This document shows positions 19,940-28,535 of a stretch of DNA of 60,604 nt, piece after piece (position 1 is the first letter of the stretch; each line of letters begins with the position of its first letter). The position numbers and the translations under genes were made by a program. The notes under the pieces were generated by a model. That model worked only from the letters and a program-made list of their open reading frames with translations. It was not told the DNA's origin and did no database searches. The stretch spans positions 275,919 through 336,522 of the forward strand of contig NZ_VCBA01000005.1 in NCBI RefSeq assembly GCF_007995245.1. Direction: 5' to 3'. This DNA is from Tateyamaria sp. syn59 (GTDB lineage: Bacteria; Pseudomonadota; Alphaproteobacteria; Rhodobacterales; Rhodobacteraceae).

Positions 19940-19959
19940 AAATCCGCTCTACCGGAATC
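19940..19959 (+). promoter_or_regulatory. operator-like palindrome 2 upstream of kbl
   Basis: AAATCCG-CTCTAC-CGGAATC repeats site 1 with 16 of 20 bases identical and the same CCG-N6-CGG core, 35 bases downstream centre to centre. It ends 40 bases before the kbl start. Confidence 0.5.
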
Positions 19960-19999
19960 GTATCCGGGATGTTAGATGTTCTCGCAAAGGAGCACATCT

Positions 20000-21184
20000 A
20001 TGACCCAAGCCTTTCTGACTCATGTGACCGACACTCTGGCCCAGATCGAAGCGGACGGGATGTTCAAACGCGAGCGCGAGATCACCTCGCCCCAAGGCGG
20101 GCGCATCGACGTTGGCGGACGCGAGGTTCTGAACCTGTGCGCCAACAATTATCTTGGGCTTGCCGACCATCCCGACCTGATTGCGGCGGCGAAAAATGCT
20201 ATGGATGACAAGGGGTTCGGCATGGCCTCCGTCCGGTTCATCTGCGGTACGCAGGACTTGCATCGCGAGCTGGAACAGCAGCTGGCGCGGTTTCTGGGCA
20301 AGGACGATGCGATCCTGTTTGCTGCCTGTTTCGATGCCAATGGCGGGCTGTTCGAGCCGCTTTTGGGGCCGGAGGACGCGATCATTTCCGATGCGCTGAA
20401 CCATGCGTCGATCATTGATGGCATTCGTCTGTGTAAGGCGAAACGCTATCGCTATGCCAACAGCGATATGGACAGCCTGGAAAAGCAATTGCGCGCGGCC
20501 AAGGCGGATGGTGCGCGCCATATCATGATTGCGACAGATGGCGTGTTTTCGATGGACGGATATCTGGCGAAGTTGCCGGAAATCACTGAACTTGCCCGGA
20601 ATTTTGGCGCGCTGGTGATGGTGGACGATTGCCATGCCACCGGGTTCATGGGGCTGAAGGGTGAGGGGACACCGGCGCATTTCGGTGTGGATGTCGATGT
20701 GTTGACCGGAACCTTGGGCAAGGCGCTGGGCGGGTCGATTGGAGGCTATATCGCGGGGCCACAGCCGGTGATTGATCTGCTGCGCCAGCGGGCGCGGCCG
20801 TACCTGTTTTCGAATTCGTTGCCGCCGGCGATTGTGGCCGCGGCGATTGAGGCGATCCGGTTGGTTGAGGAGGGTGACGCGCTGCGGGCGCGGTTGTTCG
20901 ACAATGCGGCGTACTGGCGTAAGAGCCTGGAAACGCTGGGTTTTGAGCTCCTGCCCGGTGAGCATCCGATCATCCCCGTCATGCTGGGCGAAGCGCAATT
21001 GGCGCAGGATATGGCGGCGCGGTTGTTTGATGAGGGGGTTTATGTCTCGGGCTTTTTCTTCCCAGTTGTGCCGCGTGGGCAGGCGCGGATCAGGACGCAG
21101 ATGAATGCGGCGCTGACGCAGGATGATCTGGATCGAGGGCTACAAGCCTTTGAAACTGCTGGCAAAGCGGTGGGGGTGATTTGA
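20000..21184 (+). CDS. kbl: 2-amino-3-ketobutyrate CoA ligase (glycine C-acetyltransferase)
   Basis: Kbl is the PLP enzyme that splits 2-amino-3-ketobutyrate with CoA to glycine and acetyl-CoA, the second step of threonine catabolism. The 394-residue protein belongs to the alpha-oxoamine synthase family: [25 protein letters not shown] and the PLP-binding lysine K241 in [11 protein letters not shown] are present. ATG 20000 has AAAGGAG well placed upstream; longer in-frame starts are unlikely. The stop overlaps the tdh start, so the two are coupled. Confidence 0.97.
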   Translation: MTQAFLTHVTDTLAQIEADGMFKREREITSPQGGRIDVGGREVLNLCANNYLGLADHPDLIAAAKNAMDDKGFGMASVRFICGTQDLHRELEQQLARFLGKDDAILFAACFDANGGLFEPLLGPEDAIISDALNHASIIDGIRLCKAKRYRYANSDMDSLEKQLRAAKADGARHIMIATDGVFSMDGYLAKLPEITELARNFGALVMVDDCHATGFMGLKGEGTPAHFGVDVDVLTGTLGKALGGSIGGYIAGPQPVIDLLRQRARPYLFSNSLPPAIVAAAIEAIRLVEEGDALRARLFDNAAYWRKSLETLGFELLPGEHPIIPVMLGEAQLAQDMAARLFDEGVYVSGFFFPVVPRGQARIRTQMNAALTQDDLDRGLQAFETAGKAVGVI

Positions 21185-22221
21185 TGCGTAACACCATGAT
21201 GGCTTTGGAAAAGACGCATCCGCAGGAAGGGTTGTGGCGGGTCGAGGCGCCGGTGCCGGAGATTGGGCCCGATGACGTGTTGATCCGGGTGAAGAAGACC
21301 GGGATTTGCGGGACTGATATTCATATCTGGAATTGGGATGAATGGGCCTCTGCCACCGTGCCGACGCCGCTGATCACGGGGCATGAGTTTGCCGGGGAGA
21401 TCGTGGATTTAGGTCTTAACGTCAATGACTTGACGCTCGGGCAGCGATGCTCGGGCGAGGGACATCTGATCGGGAAAACCTCGCGCCAGAGTAGGGCGGG
21501 GAAGTTTCATCTGGACCCGGCGACGCGGGGGATCGGGGTGAATGAGCAGGGGGCGTTTGCCGAGTATCTGCGTCTGCCCGCGTTCAACGTGGTGCCGTTG
21601 CCGGATGGGATTTCGGACGATGTGGGGGCCATTCTGGATCCGCTTGGGAATGCGGTGCATACGGCGCTGTCCTTTGATCTGATCGGGGAGGATGTGCTGG
21701 TCACCGGTGCCGGACCTATCGGGATCATGGCGGCGGCTGTGGCGCGCCATGTGGGCGCGCGGCATGTGGTGATCACGGATGTGAACCCGGACCGGTTGGC
21801 GCTGGCTGAGCGTGTTGCCGACGTGGTGACGGTGAATGTGGCGGAGCGGGAACTGTCTGAGATCATTGAAGAATTGAGGATGACCCAGGGCTTTGATGTG
21901 GGTCTGGAAATGTCCGGCAATCAGCAAGCGCTCGATCAGATGGTTGAGGCGATGACGATGGGTGGGTGCATTGCGATGCTGGGGATTCCGCCGGGCAAGA
22001 GCCCCGTGGATTGGAGCCGGATCGTGTTCAAGGCGATCACGATCAAAGGGGTCTATGGGCGCGAGATTTTCGAGACCTGGTACAAGATGATCGCGATGCT
22101 GGAGAATGGGCTCGATGTGTCAAAGGTGATCACGCACCGGTTCCGGGCGGAGGAGTTCGAGGCTGGGTTTGCGGCGATGAAGGCGGGGTCTTCCGGCAAG
22201 GTTGTGCTGGACTGGACCTGA
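21184..22221 (+). CDS. tdh: L-threonine 3-dehydrogenase
   Basis: Tdh oxidises L-threonine to 2-amino-3-ketobutyrate with NAD+, feeding Kbl. The 345-residue medium-chain dehydrogenase keeps the catalytic zinc ligands C42 (TGICGTD), H67 and E68 (GHEF), and the Rossmann motif GAGPIGIMAAAVARHVGA. The structural-zinc loop is unusual: where E. coli Tdh has four Cys, this protein has G97, S100, S103 and D111, within GEGHLIGKTSRQSRAGKFHL. So a structural zinc is not expected. It starts inside the kbl stop codon region (ATG overlapping TGA) and ends 25 bases from a convergent gene. Confidence 0.96.
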   Translation: MRNTMMALEKTHPQEGLWRVEAPVPEIGPDDVLIRVKKTGICGTDIHIWNWDEWASATVPTPLITGHEFAGEIVDLGLNVNDLTLGQRCSGEGHLIGKTSRQSRAGKFHLDPATRGIGVNEQGAFAEYLRLPAFNVVPLPDGISDDVGAILDPLGNAVHTALSFDLIGEDVLVTGAGPIGIMAAAVARHVGARHVVITDVNPDRLALAERVADVVTVNVAERELSEIIEELRMTQGFDVGLEMSGNQQALDQMVEAMTMGGCIAMLGIPPGKSPVDWSRIVFKAITIKGVYGREIFETWYKMIAMLENGLDVSKVITHRFRAEEFEAGFAAMKAGSSGKVVLDWT

Positions 22222-22246
22222 GATGTTAGCCCGGCTGAAGCCCAGC

Positions 22247-22975
22247 CTACGTGGTAAGAGGCTGGCGCCCTGAGGAGGTCAGAGTCCACGCGGCGTCACC
22301 TTCGAACACCGCGGCGGTGAGCGGCCTGCCGTAGCCTGCGCCGGTGTCGAGGTTGATGCGGTTGCCGTAATGCGTCGGCACCTCGACCGGGGTGTGGCCA
22401 TGGACGATCAGCTTGGGGTGCGTTGCGTTGGAGTTGTGGAACTCTTGCCGGATCCAGAGCATGTCTTCTTCTGTCTGGTCCCTGATCGGGACGCCGGGAC
22501 GAATGCCCGCGTGGACGAACATGATGCCGCTGGTGACGTGCATCAGGCGGAGGTCTTGCAAGAAGGTAAGATGAGATGTTGGCACGGCGGCGCGGGCGTC
22601 GGCCTGCACCTCCTTTTCCCGGCGGTGGCCGCTTGCGTCCACGCCGTAGGAGGCGAGTGTCGTGGCGCCGCCGAGCCGGTCGTGCAGCCAATAGAGTTCG
22701 ACCATCAGGTGGGGATCGTGCCGAAGCGGGTCGGCCATGAACCATTCGAACATGCGGTCGTGGTTGCCCTTGAGAAATGTCCAGTTGCGGCCTGCGTCAC
22801 GTCCGGCGATCAGGGTATCGAGGACGGCGCGGCTGTCGGGGCCACGGTCGGTATAGTCGCCGAGAAAGACAATCTGCGCGCCGGGGCCGCCGTCTGTTTC
22901 GATCAGGGATAACACGCGGTTCAGCTCGGCCATTTGGCCGTGGATGTCGCCGATGGCGTAGATGGGGTCTGTCAT
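22247..22975 (-). CDS. PPP-family metallophosphoesterase (serine/threonine phosphatase-like)
   Basis: A 242-residue protein with the complete two-metal phosphoesterase set: GDIHG (9-13), GDYTDRGPDS, KGNHD, and the C-terminal HGHTP. The LWIRQEF segment and overall size match bacterial PrpA-like or diadenosine tetraphosphatase-like phosphatases. The substrate, phosphoprotein or nucleotide, cannot be decided from sequence. It is convergent with tdh. Confidence 0.9.
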   Translation of the reverse strand: MTDPIYAIGDIHGQMAELNRVLSLIETDGGPGAQIVFLGDYTDRGPDSRAVLDTLIAGRDAGRNWTFLKGNHDRMFEWFMADPLRHDPHLMVELYWLHDRLGGATTLASYGVDASGHRREKEVQADARAAVPTSHLTFLQDLRLMHVTSGIMFVHAGIRPGVPIRDQTEEDMLWIRQEFHNSNATHPKLIVHGHTPVEVPTHYGNRINLDTGAGYGRPLTAAVFEGDAAWTLTSSGRQPLTT

Positions 22976-23027
22976 GGGGGGTCTTTCGGGCGGGGCGGAG
23001 GGTGCCTTTGCCTTACTGCGTTCGGGT

Positions 23028-23654
23028 CTATCGGTCGAGGGCGACGGTCACGCCGAGACCGACAAGGATCGAGCCGCCGAGTGCCTTGGCCCGAGCTGTG
23101 GCCCGGCCCGAACGTGCGAGCAGACGTGACATGCGGGAGGCCAGCGCCACGCAGACGAGGTCGGCGCTGGAGAACATGATGTTGACCATGGTGCCGAGGA
23201 TCAGGAGTTGCGCCCAGATCGGGAGTGCTGCGCCCGGGTCGGAGAATTGCGGCAGGAAGGCCACGAAGAAAAGCGCTGTCTTTGGGTTCAGTATTTCGAC
23301 CGTCATGCTTTGCCGGAAGGCGCGTGCCGGGTCGCGGCTGCCTTGAGGTGTGGCATTTACGCGGGCGTTGCGTGTGCGGATCATCTGGATCCCCAGCCAG
23401 ATGAGGTAGGCGGCGCCGATCAGTTTCAGCGCGAGGTAGAGGGGCGGTACAAGTTCAAAGAGGATGGCGAGGCCGAAGGCGGCGGCCAGCACGTGCACGT
23501 AGCCGCCGATATGGATGCCGAGCGCGGCCATAAGCCCGGCGCGCGTGCCACGGGCGAGCGTTTGCGCTGTTGCGTAGAGCATCGCGGGGCCGGGGATGTA
23601 GGCGAAGATCGCGGTGGCGATGAGAAAAGCGAGGAGGGTGTCGAAGCCGGGCAT
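23028..23654 (-). CDS. LysE/RhtB-family amino acid exporter
   Basis: The 208-residue protein has about six hydrophobic segments and the family motif near the N-terminus (IPGPAMLYATAQTLARGTRAGLMAALG), then KLIGAAYLIWLGIQMIR and NPKTALFFVAFLPQF, all diagnostic of LysE/RhtB transporters. These export amino acids or homoserine lactones across the inner membrane. The substrate is unknown. It is a single gene between a phosphatase and a sulfotransferase. Confidence 0.93.
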   Translation of the reverse strand: MPGFDTLLAFLIATAIFAYIPGPAMLYATAQTLARGTRAGLMAALGIHIGGYVHVLAAAFGLAILFELVPPLYLALKLIGAAYLIWLGIQMIRTRNARVNATPQGSRDPARAFRQSMTVEILNPKTALFFVAFLPQFSDPGAALPIWAQLLILGTMVNIMFSSADLVCVALASRMSRLLARSGRATARAKALGGSILVGLGVTVALDR

Positions 23655-23713
23655 TGGTTTACCGTACCGTCATTGGCGTGCGGTGCAAGGCGGATGACAC
23701 CCGTGCCGTACTG

Positions 23714-24442
23714 TCATTTCGTGTCGGCTTTGAACCGGGCGATCCAGTCCGCGTTGATGTCGTCGGCGAGTTTGGCGACGGCGGGGGCTGACAATGTGAC
23801 AGGCGGCAGGTCGAGGTGGTTTAGCACGCGCGCCAGTGTTGCATGTGGGTCGGCTGCGAGCCTGTCGTAATCCAGGCGGAAGGGCGTGATGCCCTCGCGT
23901 GTGAACCACGTTTCCCATTCGGTATCGTAGGTTTTGGCCGTCGCAAGTTCAGTTGCGATGGCGTCTTGGTCATATGTTGGCGTTTGCGGTGGGGCGGTGC
24001 GTTCCAGTTCCGACCCGTCGGCGTTGCGGTGCCAGAGGCCGCTTTGGCTGGCGCGCACCAGTGACACGGCTTGGGCCAGTTTGTCGGTGCGGTGCAGGTA
24101 GAGGTAGCGGGTGGGGCCGAATTGGGCGGTGACGGCTTGAGCGTCGGTTTGCGCTGCGGGGTGCATGTCGCGCAGTTGTTCAAAGAAGAAGGGTGCGCTT
24201 TGACGTTGCAGGCGCAGGCCGAAGATGTCGGTGTTTGCCCGCCCTTGCCGTGCGGCTTCTGCGAAGATGTCAGCGCGGGGTGTGTTTGGGTCGAGGTCCA
24301 AACCGCTGCGCCAGTCGGCGAGGGATGGGCGGTGGAAGTAGGATTTGGGATGTCCCGCGCCGCTGTCGCGCAGGAGCCCGCAGAGGAGTGTGCTGCCGCT
24401 GCGTGGGCTGGTGCACAGGATATAGGCTGCGGGGCGTGGCAT
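23714..24442 (-). CDS. Stf0-type sulfotransferase
   Basis: A 242-residue PAPS-dependent sulfotransferase related to Stf0 (trehalose 2-sulfotransferase of mycobacteria). The 5'-phosphosulfate loop is CTSPRSGSTLLCGLLRDSG near the N-terminus, and the 3'-phosphate site is in YLYLHRTDKLAQAVSL. The middle contains the Stf0-type FGLRLQ. The acceptor is unknown; in marine bacteria such genes may sulfate a glycolipid or polysaccharide. I chose ATG 24442 because GAGGA precedes it at proper distance; an in-frame ATG 27 bases upstream lacks one. Confidence 0.85.
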   Translation of the reverse strand: MPRPAAYILCTSPRSGSTLLCGLLRDSGAGHPKSYFHRPSLADWRSGLDLDPNTPRADIFAEAARQGRANTDIFGLRLQRQSAPFFFEQLRDMHPAAQTDAQAVTAQFGPTRYLYLHRTDKLAQAVSLVRASQSGLWHRNADGSELERTAPPQTPTYDQDAIATELATAKTYDTEWETWFTREGITPFRLDYDRLAADPHATLARVLNHLDLPPVTLSAPAVAKLADDINADWIARFKADTK

Positions 24443-24499
24443 GGGCGTCCTCGGTCTCGGGTCGCCCATGCGTTTAGTTCAGTTCGGTGACAATCGTAA

Positions 24500-24518
24500 G
24501 GCGGAGCTATCCTCCGCC
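24500..24518 (+). repeat. dispersed hairpin repeat, family 2, copy 1
   Basis: GGCGGAG / CTCCGCC with a five-base loop, preceded by AATCGTAAGG. The 14-base string ATCGTAAGGCGGA with its flanking A recurs in inverted orientation at 43263-43289. It lies eight bases beyond the serA stop. Confidence 0.7.
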
Positions 24519-24525
24519 CTGCTCC

Positions 24526-26118
24526 TCACGCGACGTCGAATTCGAGCGGTTTGACCTGCGTGAATTGCCCGGTCCCTTCGAGTGTTTTCAGCACGTCAGC
24601 GGGGATGGGTTCGTCGACATAGAGCAGCGCGATGGCTTCGCCGCCGATGGCAGCGCGTCCCAGGGTAAAGTTCGCGATGTTCACGCCGTTATGCCCCATT
24701 GTATTGCCCAAGAGGCCGATGACGCCTGGCACATCTTCGTTCGTGGTGTAGAGCATGTTGGCCCCGATCTCGGCGTCGATGTTGATGCCCTTGATCTGGA
24801 TGAAGCGGGGTTTGCCGTCGGAGAAGACCGTGCCCGCGACCGAGCGTTCGCGTTTGTCGGTGACGACTGTGACCTTGATGTAGCCCTCGAACGCGCCGGA
24901 CTGGTCCTGGTTCGTGGTCGAGATCTGGATACCGCGTTCCTTCGCAATGACGGGGGCGGAGACCATGTTCACGTCCGGGTTGGCCCGCTTCATGATGCCC
25001 GCGACCACGCCGCAGTTGAGCGCGTCGAGGTTCATTTCGGAAACGACACCGTCATAGAGGATGTTGATCGCCTTGATCGGTTCATCCGTCATCTGGCCTG
25101 TGAAGCTGCCCAAATGTCCGGCGAGCTTGACCCAGGGGCCCATGACCTTGGCCTCTTCCGCGGTGACGGAGGGCATGTTGAGCGCGTTTTCGACGGCGCC
25201 TGTGAGCAGGTAGTTGGCCATCTGCTCGGCCACTTGCAGGGCGACGTTTTCCTGCGCTTCGGTTGTGGCAGCACCGAGGTGGGGCGTGACGACGACGTTG
25301 GGCAGGTTGAAGAGGGCGTTTTCCTTGGCGGGTTCTTCGGCGAAGACGTCGAAGGCTGCGCCTGCGACGTGGCCGGATTTGAGCGCTTCGGCCAGCGCCT
25401 CTTCGTCCACGAGGCCGCCGCGGGCGCAGTTGATGATCCGCACGCCGGGTTTCATCATGGCGATTTTCTCGGCCGTGATCATGTTGGCGGTCTGCTCGGT
25501 CTTGGGGACGTGCAGGGTGATGAAGTCAGCGCGTTTGATCAGGTCGTCGAGTTCAACCTTTTCCACGCCCATTTTCGCGGCCTTTTCCTCGCCCAGGAAG
25601 GGGTCGTAGGCGAGGACTTTCATTTTCAGGCCACGCGCGCGGTCGCAGACAATGCCGCCGATGTTGCCCGCGCCGATGACGCCAAGGGTCTTGCCTGTCA
25701 GCTCGGTGCCCATGAATTTGGACTTTTCCCATTTGCCTGCGTGGGTGGATTCCGAGGCTTCGGGGATCTGGCGAGCGACGGCGAACATCATGGCGATGGC
25801 GTGCTCAGCGGTCGTGATCATATTGCCGAAGGGCGTGTTCATGACGATCACGCCCTTTTTGCTGGCGGCGTCCTTGTCGATGTTATCGGTGCCGATGCCT
25901 GCGCGGCCGATGACTTTGAGGTTGTCGGCGTGTTTCAGGATCGTCGGCGTGACCTTGGTCGCAGAGCGGATGGCGAGGCCGTCATATTGGCCGATGACCT
26001 CGGCCAGCTTGTCCTTGTCCTTGCCGAGATCGGGTTCGAAGTCGACCTCGATCCCGCGGTCGCGGAAGATCTGGACGGCGGCGTCGGAGAGTTTGTCGGA
26101 GATGAGAACTTTGGGCAT
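24526..26118 (-). CDS. serA: D-3-phosphoglycerate dehydrogenase
   Basis: SerA oxidises 3-phosphoglycerate to 3-phosphohydroxypyruvate, the entry step of serine synthesis. The 530-residue protein is the long form: catalytic D-isomer 2-hydroxyacid dehydrogenase halves, the NAD-binding GVIGAGNIGG, RGGLVDEEAL, the catalytic histidine in TPHLGAATTEAQ, an intervening domain, and a C-terminal ACT domain (IQIKGINIDAEIG, NVARAD-type VNIANFTLGR), usually a serine sensor. It follows serC on the same strand after 129 bases that hold repeat copy B. Confidence 0.97.
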   Translation of the reverse strand: MPKVLISDKLSDAAVQIFRDRGIEVDFEPDLGKDKDKLAEVIGQYDGLAIRSATKVTPTILKHADNLKVIGRAGIGTDNIDKDAASKKGVIVMNTPFGNMITTAEHAIAMMFAVARQIPEASESTHAGKWEKSKFMGTELTGKTLGVIGAGNIGGIVCDRARGLKMKVLAYDPFLGEEKAAKMGVEKVELDDLIKRADFITLHVPKTEQTANMITAEKIAMMKPGVRIINCARGGLVDEEALAEALKSGHVAGAAFDVFAEEPAKENALFNLPNVVVTPHLGAATTEAQENVALQVAEQMANYLLTGAVENALNMPSVTAEEAKVMGPWVKLAGHLGSFTGQMTDEPIKAINILYDGVVSEMNLDALNCGVVAGIMKRANPDVNMVSAPVIAKERGIQISTTNQDQSGAFEGYIKVTVVTDKRERSVAGTVFSDGKPRFIQIKGINIDAEIGANMLYTTNEDVPGVIGLLGNTMGHNGVNIANFTLGRAAIGGEAIALLYVDEPIPADVLKTLEGTGQFTQVKPLEFDVA

Positions 26119-26189
26119 TGTATTGTCCTTGGGCGGGTGGTGCGCAGTAAATGCGACCCTATGATTTGGTGAGTAGGGGAAGCGTTTTT

Positions 26190-26245
26190 GGGGCTTTGCC
26201 CCCGGCGCTGCGCGCCTCCCCCAGGATTTTTTGAAACAGGGAAAG
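26190..26245 (+). repeat. dispersed intergenic repeat, family 1, copy B
   Basis: GGGGC-TTT-GCCCC, then a GC-rich middle (CGGCGCTGCGCGCCTCCCCC) and GGATTTTTTGAAACAGGGAA. It lies between serC and serA but its T-rich end points against them, so it is not a plain terminator for serC. Confidence 0.75.
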
Positions 26246-26247
26246 GG

Positions 26248-27402
26248 TCAGGCCGCTTCTGTTTGGGCTGCGATTTCGGTCTCGAAGGCGTGGGCCAGCC
26301 AGGGCAGCATTGCTTCGATGTCTGATGTTTCGACTGTGCCGCCGCACCAGATGCGCAGGCCCGGAGGGGCGTCGCGGTAAGCGCCGATGTCGAGCGCCAC
26401 GTTTTCATCCGCGAGCCGTTTGGCGATGGCCTTGGCGAAGGCGGCGCCGTCCGTGATCCGGTCGTCGGTGAACTTTAGGCAGACGGAAGTGGTCGAGCGC
26501 GTTGCAGGATCAACGGCGAGGTTGTCGATCCAGTCGTTTGCGTCGCAGAAGTCGAAAACTGCTTGGGCGTTGGCCTCGGCGCGGGCGATCAGCCCTTGCA
26601 GGCCGCCGACCTCACGCGCCCATTTCAGCGAGAACAGGTAGTCTTCGACCGCGAGCATGGAGGGGGTGTTGATGGTCGCGCCTTCGAAGATGCCGTCGAT
26701 CAGCTTGCCGCCTTTGGTCAGGCGGAAGACTTTGGGGAGCGGCCATGGGGGCGTGTAGTTTTCCAGCCGTTCTACCGCGCGGGGGCTGAGGATCAGCATG
26801 CCGTGGGCTGCTTCGCCGCCCAGCACTTTTTGCCAGCTGAACGTGGTGACATCCAACTTGTCCCAGGGCAGGTCCATGGCGAAGGCCGCGGAGGTTGCGT
26901 CACAGAGGGTTAGCCCTGCGCGGTCTGCGGGGATCGCGTCACCATTTGCCATGCGGACGCCGGACGTGGTGCCGTTCCAGGTGAAGCAGACATCGTGGTC
27001 ATAGTTCAGGGCGGCCATGTCCACGATCTGACCGTAGTCGGCGGTGTGGACGGTGTGTTCGATTTTCAGTTGCTTGGCCACATCGGTGACCCAGCCTGCG
27101 CCGAAGGATTCCCAGGCGACCATTTCAGCGTGGCGTTCGCCCAGCAGGGACCACATCGCCATCTCGTAGGCGCCGGTGTCGGAGGCGGGCACGATGCCGA
27201 TCTTGTAGTCGGCGGGGACGCCGAGGATGTCGCGCGTTTCCTCGATCGCCTGCTTGAGCTTGGATTTGCCCTCGGCGGCACGGTGCGAGCGGCCAAGGGG
27301 CGCGTCGGAGAGTGCGGCAAGAGTATGGGTGGGGGGTTTGGCACAGGGGCCAGACGAAAAACGCGGATTTGCCGGCCGCGTGACCGGAGCAGTAGTAGCC
27401 AT
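26248..27402 (-). CDS. serC: phosphoserine aminotransferase
   Basis: SerC converts 3-phosphohydroxypyruvate and glutamate to phosphoserine with PLP. The 384-residue protein is the alphaproteobacterial type: it opens with [16 protein letters not shown], and the PLP lysine is in [19 protein letters not shown] 27402 is preceded by AAGGATAACATCAG. A structured leader (27405-27480), resembling the serC RNA motif, lies directly upstream. serB is divergent, so the three serine genes share one control region. Confidence 0.96.
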   Translation of the reverse strand: MATTAPVTRPANPRFSSGPCAKPPTHTLAALSDAPLGRSHRAAEGKSKLKQAIEETRDILGVPADYKIGIVPASDTGAYEMAMWSLLGERHAEMVAWESFGAGWVTDVAKQLKIEHTVHTADYGQIVDMAALNYDHDVCFTWNGTTSGVRMANGDAIPADRAGLTLCDATSAAFAMDLPWDKLDVTTFSWQKVLGGEAAHGMLILSPRAVERLENYTPPWPLPKVFRLTKGGKLIDGIFEGATINTPSMLAVEDYLFSLKWAREVGGLQGLIARAEANAQAVFDFCDANDWIDNLAVDPATRSTTSVCLKFTDDRITDGAAFAKAIAKRLADENVALDIGAYRDAPPGLRIWCGGTVETSDIEAMLPWLAHAFETEIAAQTEAA

Positions 27403-27404
27403 CT

Positions 27405-27480
27405 GATGTTATCCTTGCAGATATGCGCCCTTCGTTGGGGAAGGGTGTCCCACCGCTGCGTTTATGGAGGTCTGTGGGGT
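27405..27480 (-). ncRNA. serC leader RNA (serC motif candidate)
   Basis: On the minus strand two nested hairpins precede serC: GTGGGG/TCCCAC pairing (27474-27479 with 27448-27453) around CTCCATAAACGCAGC, then CCCTTC-CCCAAC-GAAGGG (27428-27445), followed by CGCATAT and the ribosome site AAGGATAAC. Position and the stretches ACGCAGCGGTGGGACACCC and GCGCATAT resemble, from memory, the alphaproteobacterial serC RNA motif, a cis-regulatory leader whose ligand is not known. Confidence 0.6.
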
Positions 27481-27562
27481 GGTGCAACCGGGAATCCGGA
27501 GCTATAGCGCCGTTTGACCATTTATTTGCGACATCTGCGTCGCGTATCGGAAACGGACCCTC

Positions 27563-28441
27563 ATGTTTGTTTGTACCCTGTTGACGGATTCCTCCAAGCC
27601 GTCGCTCGACCCTGCCCTGATCGACAATCTGCGCAATGCGTGGGGGGGTGGTGATGCGCAGTGGTTGGCCGTGGACGAGGCGGCGTCATTTTCGCTTGAG
27701 GTGATGCCGGACAATCGGTGGGAGGTTTGGGCCGAGCTGCAAGGCTTGGGTGTTGATCTGGTCATCCTGCCCATGGAGGGCCGCCGGAAGAAGATGCTGC
27801 TGGCCGATATGGACAGCACCATGATCCAGCAGGAGTGCATTGATGAACTGGCCGATGTGGCCGGTGTGGGCGATCGGGTGAAGGACATCACGGCCCGCGC
27901 CATGAACGGTGAGCTGGATTTCGAGGAGGCGATCCGCGAGCGCGTTGGGTTGTTGAAGAACCTGCCCGAGGCGGTGATCGGGCAGGTGCTGGAGGAGCGG
28001 ATTACCCTGATGCCCGGCGGGCCGGTCTTGTTGGCGACGATGAAGGCGCATGGGGCTTATGCGGCCTTGGTGTCCGGTGGCTTTACCGCCTTTACCTCTG
28101 CCGTGGCGGGCAAGCTTGGGTTTGATGAGAATCGGGCCAATACGCTTTTGGCTGAGGGTGGTGTGCTGACGGGTGAGGTTGGCATGCCGATCCTTGGGCA
28201 GCAGGCCAAGGTGGATGCCTTGGAAGAGATCACGGCGCGGTTGGGTATTGCCGAGGCGGATGTGCTGGCCGTAGGCGACGGGGCCAATGATTTGGGCATG
28301 TTGGGGCGCGCGGGAATGGGTGTCGCCTTGCACGCGAAACCGGCTGTTGCCGCGCAATGTGACGTGCGGGTGAATTTCGGGGATTTGACGGCACTGTTGT
28401 ACCTGCAGGGCTATGCGCGGTCTGAATTTGTGAGCGTGTAA
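27563..28441 (+). CDS. serB: phosphoserine phosphatase
   Basis: SerB removes the phosphate of phosphoserine, the last step of serine synthesis. The 292-residue HAD-superfamily enzyme has an N-terminal ACT-like region (1-75), the nucleophile D82 in LLADMDSTMI, the second motif LVSGGFTAFT, the lysine in GILTGEV-type surroundings and the third motif AVGDGANDLGML. Divergent from serC across 160 bases. Repeat copy C follows its stop directly and may end transcription. Confidence 0.97.
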   Translation: MFVCTLLTDSSKPSLDPALIDNLRNAWGGGDAQWLAVDEAASFSLEVMPDNRWEVWAELQGLGVDLVILPMEGRRKKMLLADMDSTMIQQECIDELADVAGVGDRVKDITARAMNGELDFEEAIRERVGLLKNLPEAVIGQVLEERITLMPGGPVLLATMKAHGAYAALVSGGFTAFTSAVAGKLGFDENRANTLLAEGGVLTGEVGMPILGQQAKVDALEEITARLGIAEADVLAVGDGANDLGMLGRAGMGVALHAKPAVAAQCDVRVNFGDLTALLYLQGYARSEFVSV

Positions 28442-28499
28442 GGGGGGCTCTGCCCCCGGCGCTGTGCGCCTCCCCCGTCGTATTTTCAGTCAGAAGAAA
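28442..28499 (+). repeat. dispersed intergenic repeat, family 1, copy C (terminator-like)
   Basis: GGGGGC-TCT-GCCCCC, then CGGCGCTGTGCGCCTCCCCC and TATTTTCAGTCAGAAGAA. It begins at the serB stop. The GC middle matches copy B; the TATTTT-AG-CAGAAGAA end matches copy D. Confidence 0.78.
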
Positions 28500-28535
28500 C
28501 GGGGGTGTTTCGCGTAAGGGGGATCTTGATCCGCG

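Noticed and set aside
24487..26172. Long open frame antisense to serA (561 codons)
   Set aside because: Same GC artefact; the product is His/Asp/Val/Phe-rich and non-protein-like, while serA is complete on the minus strand.
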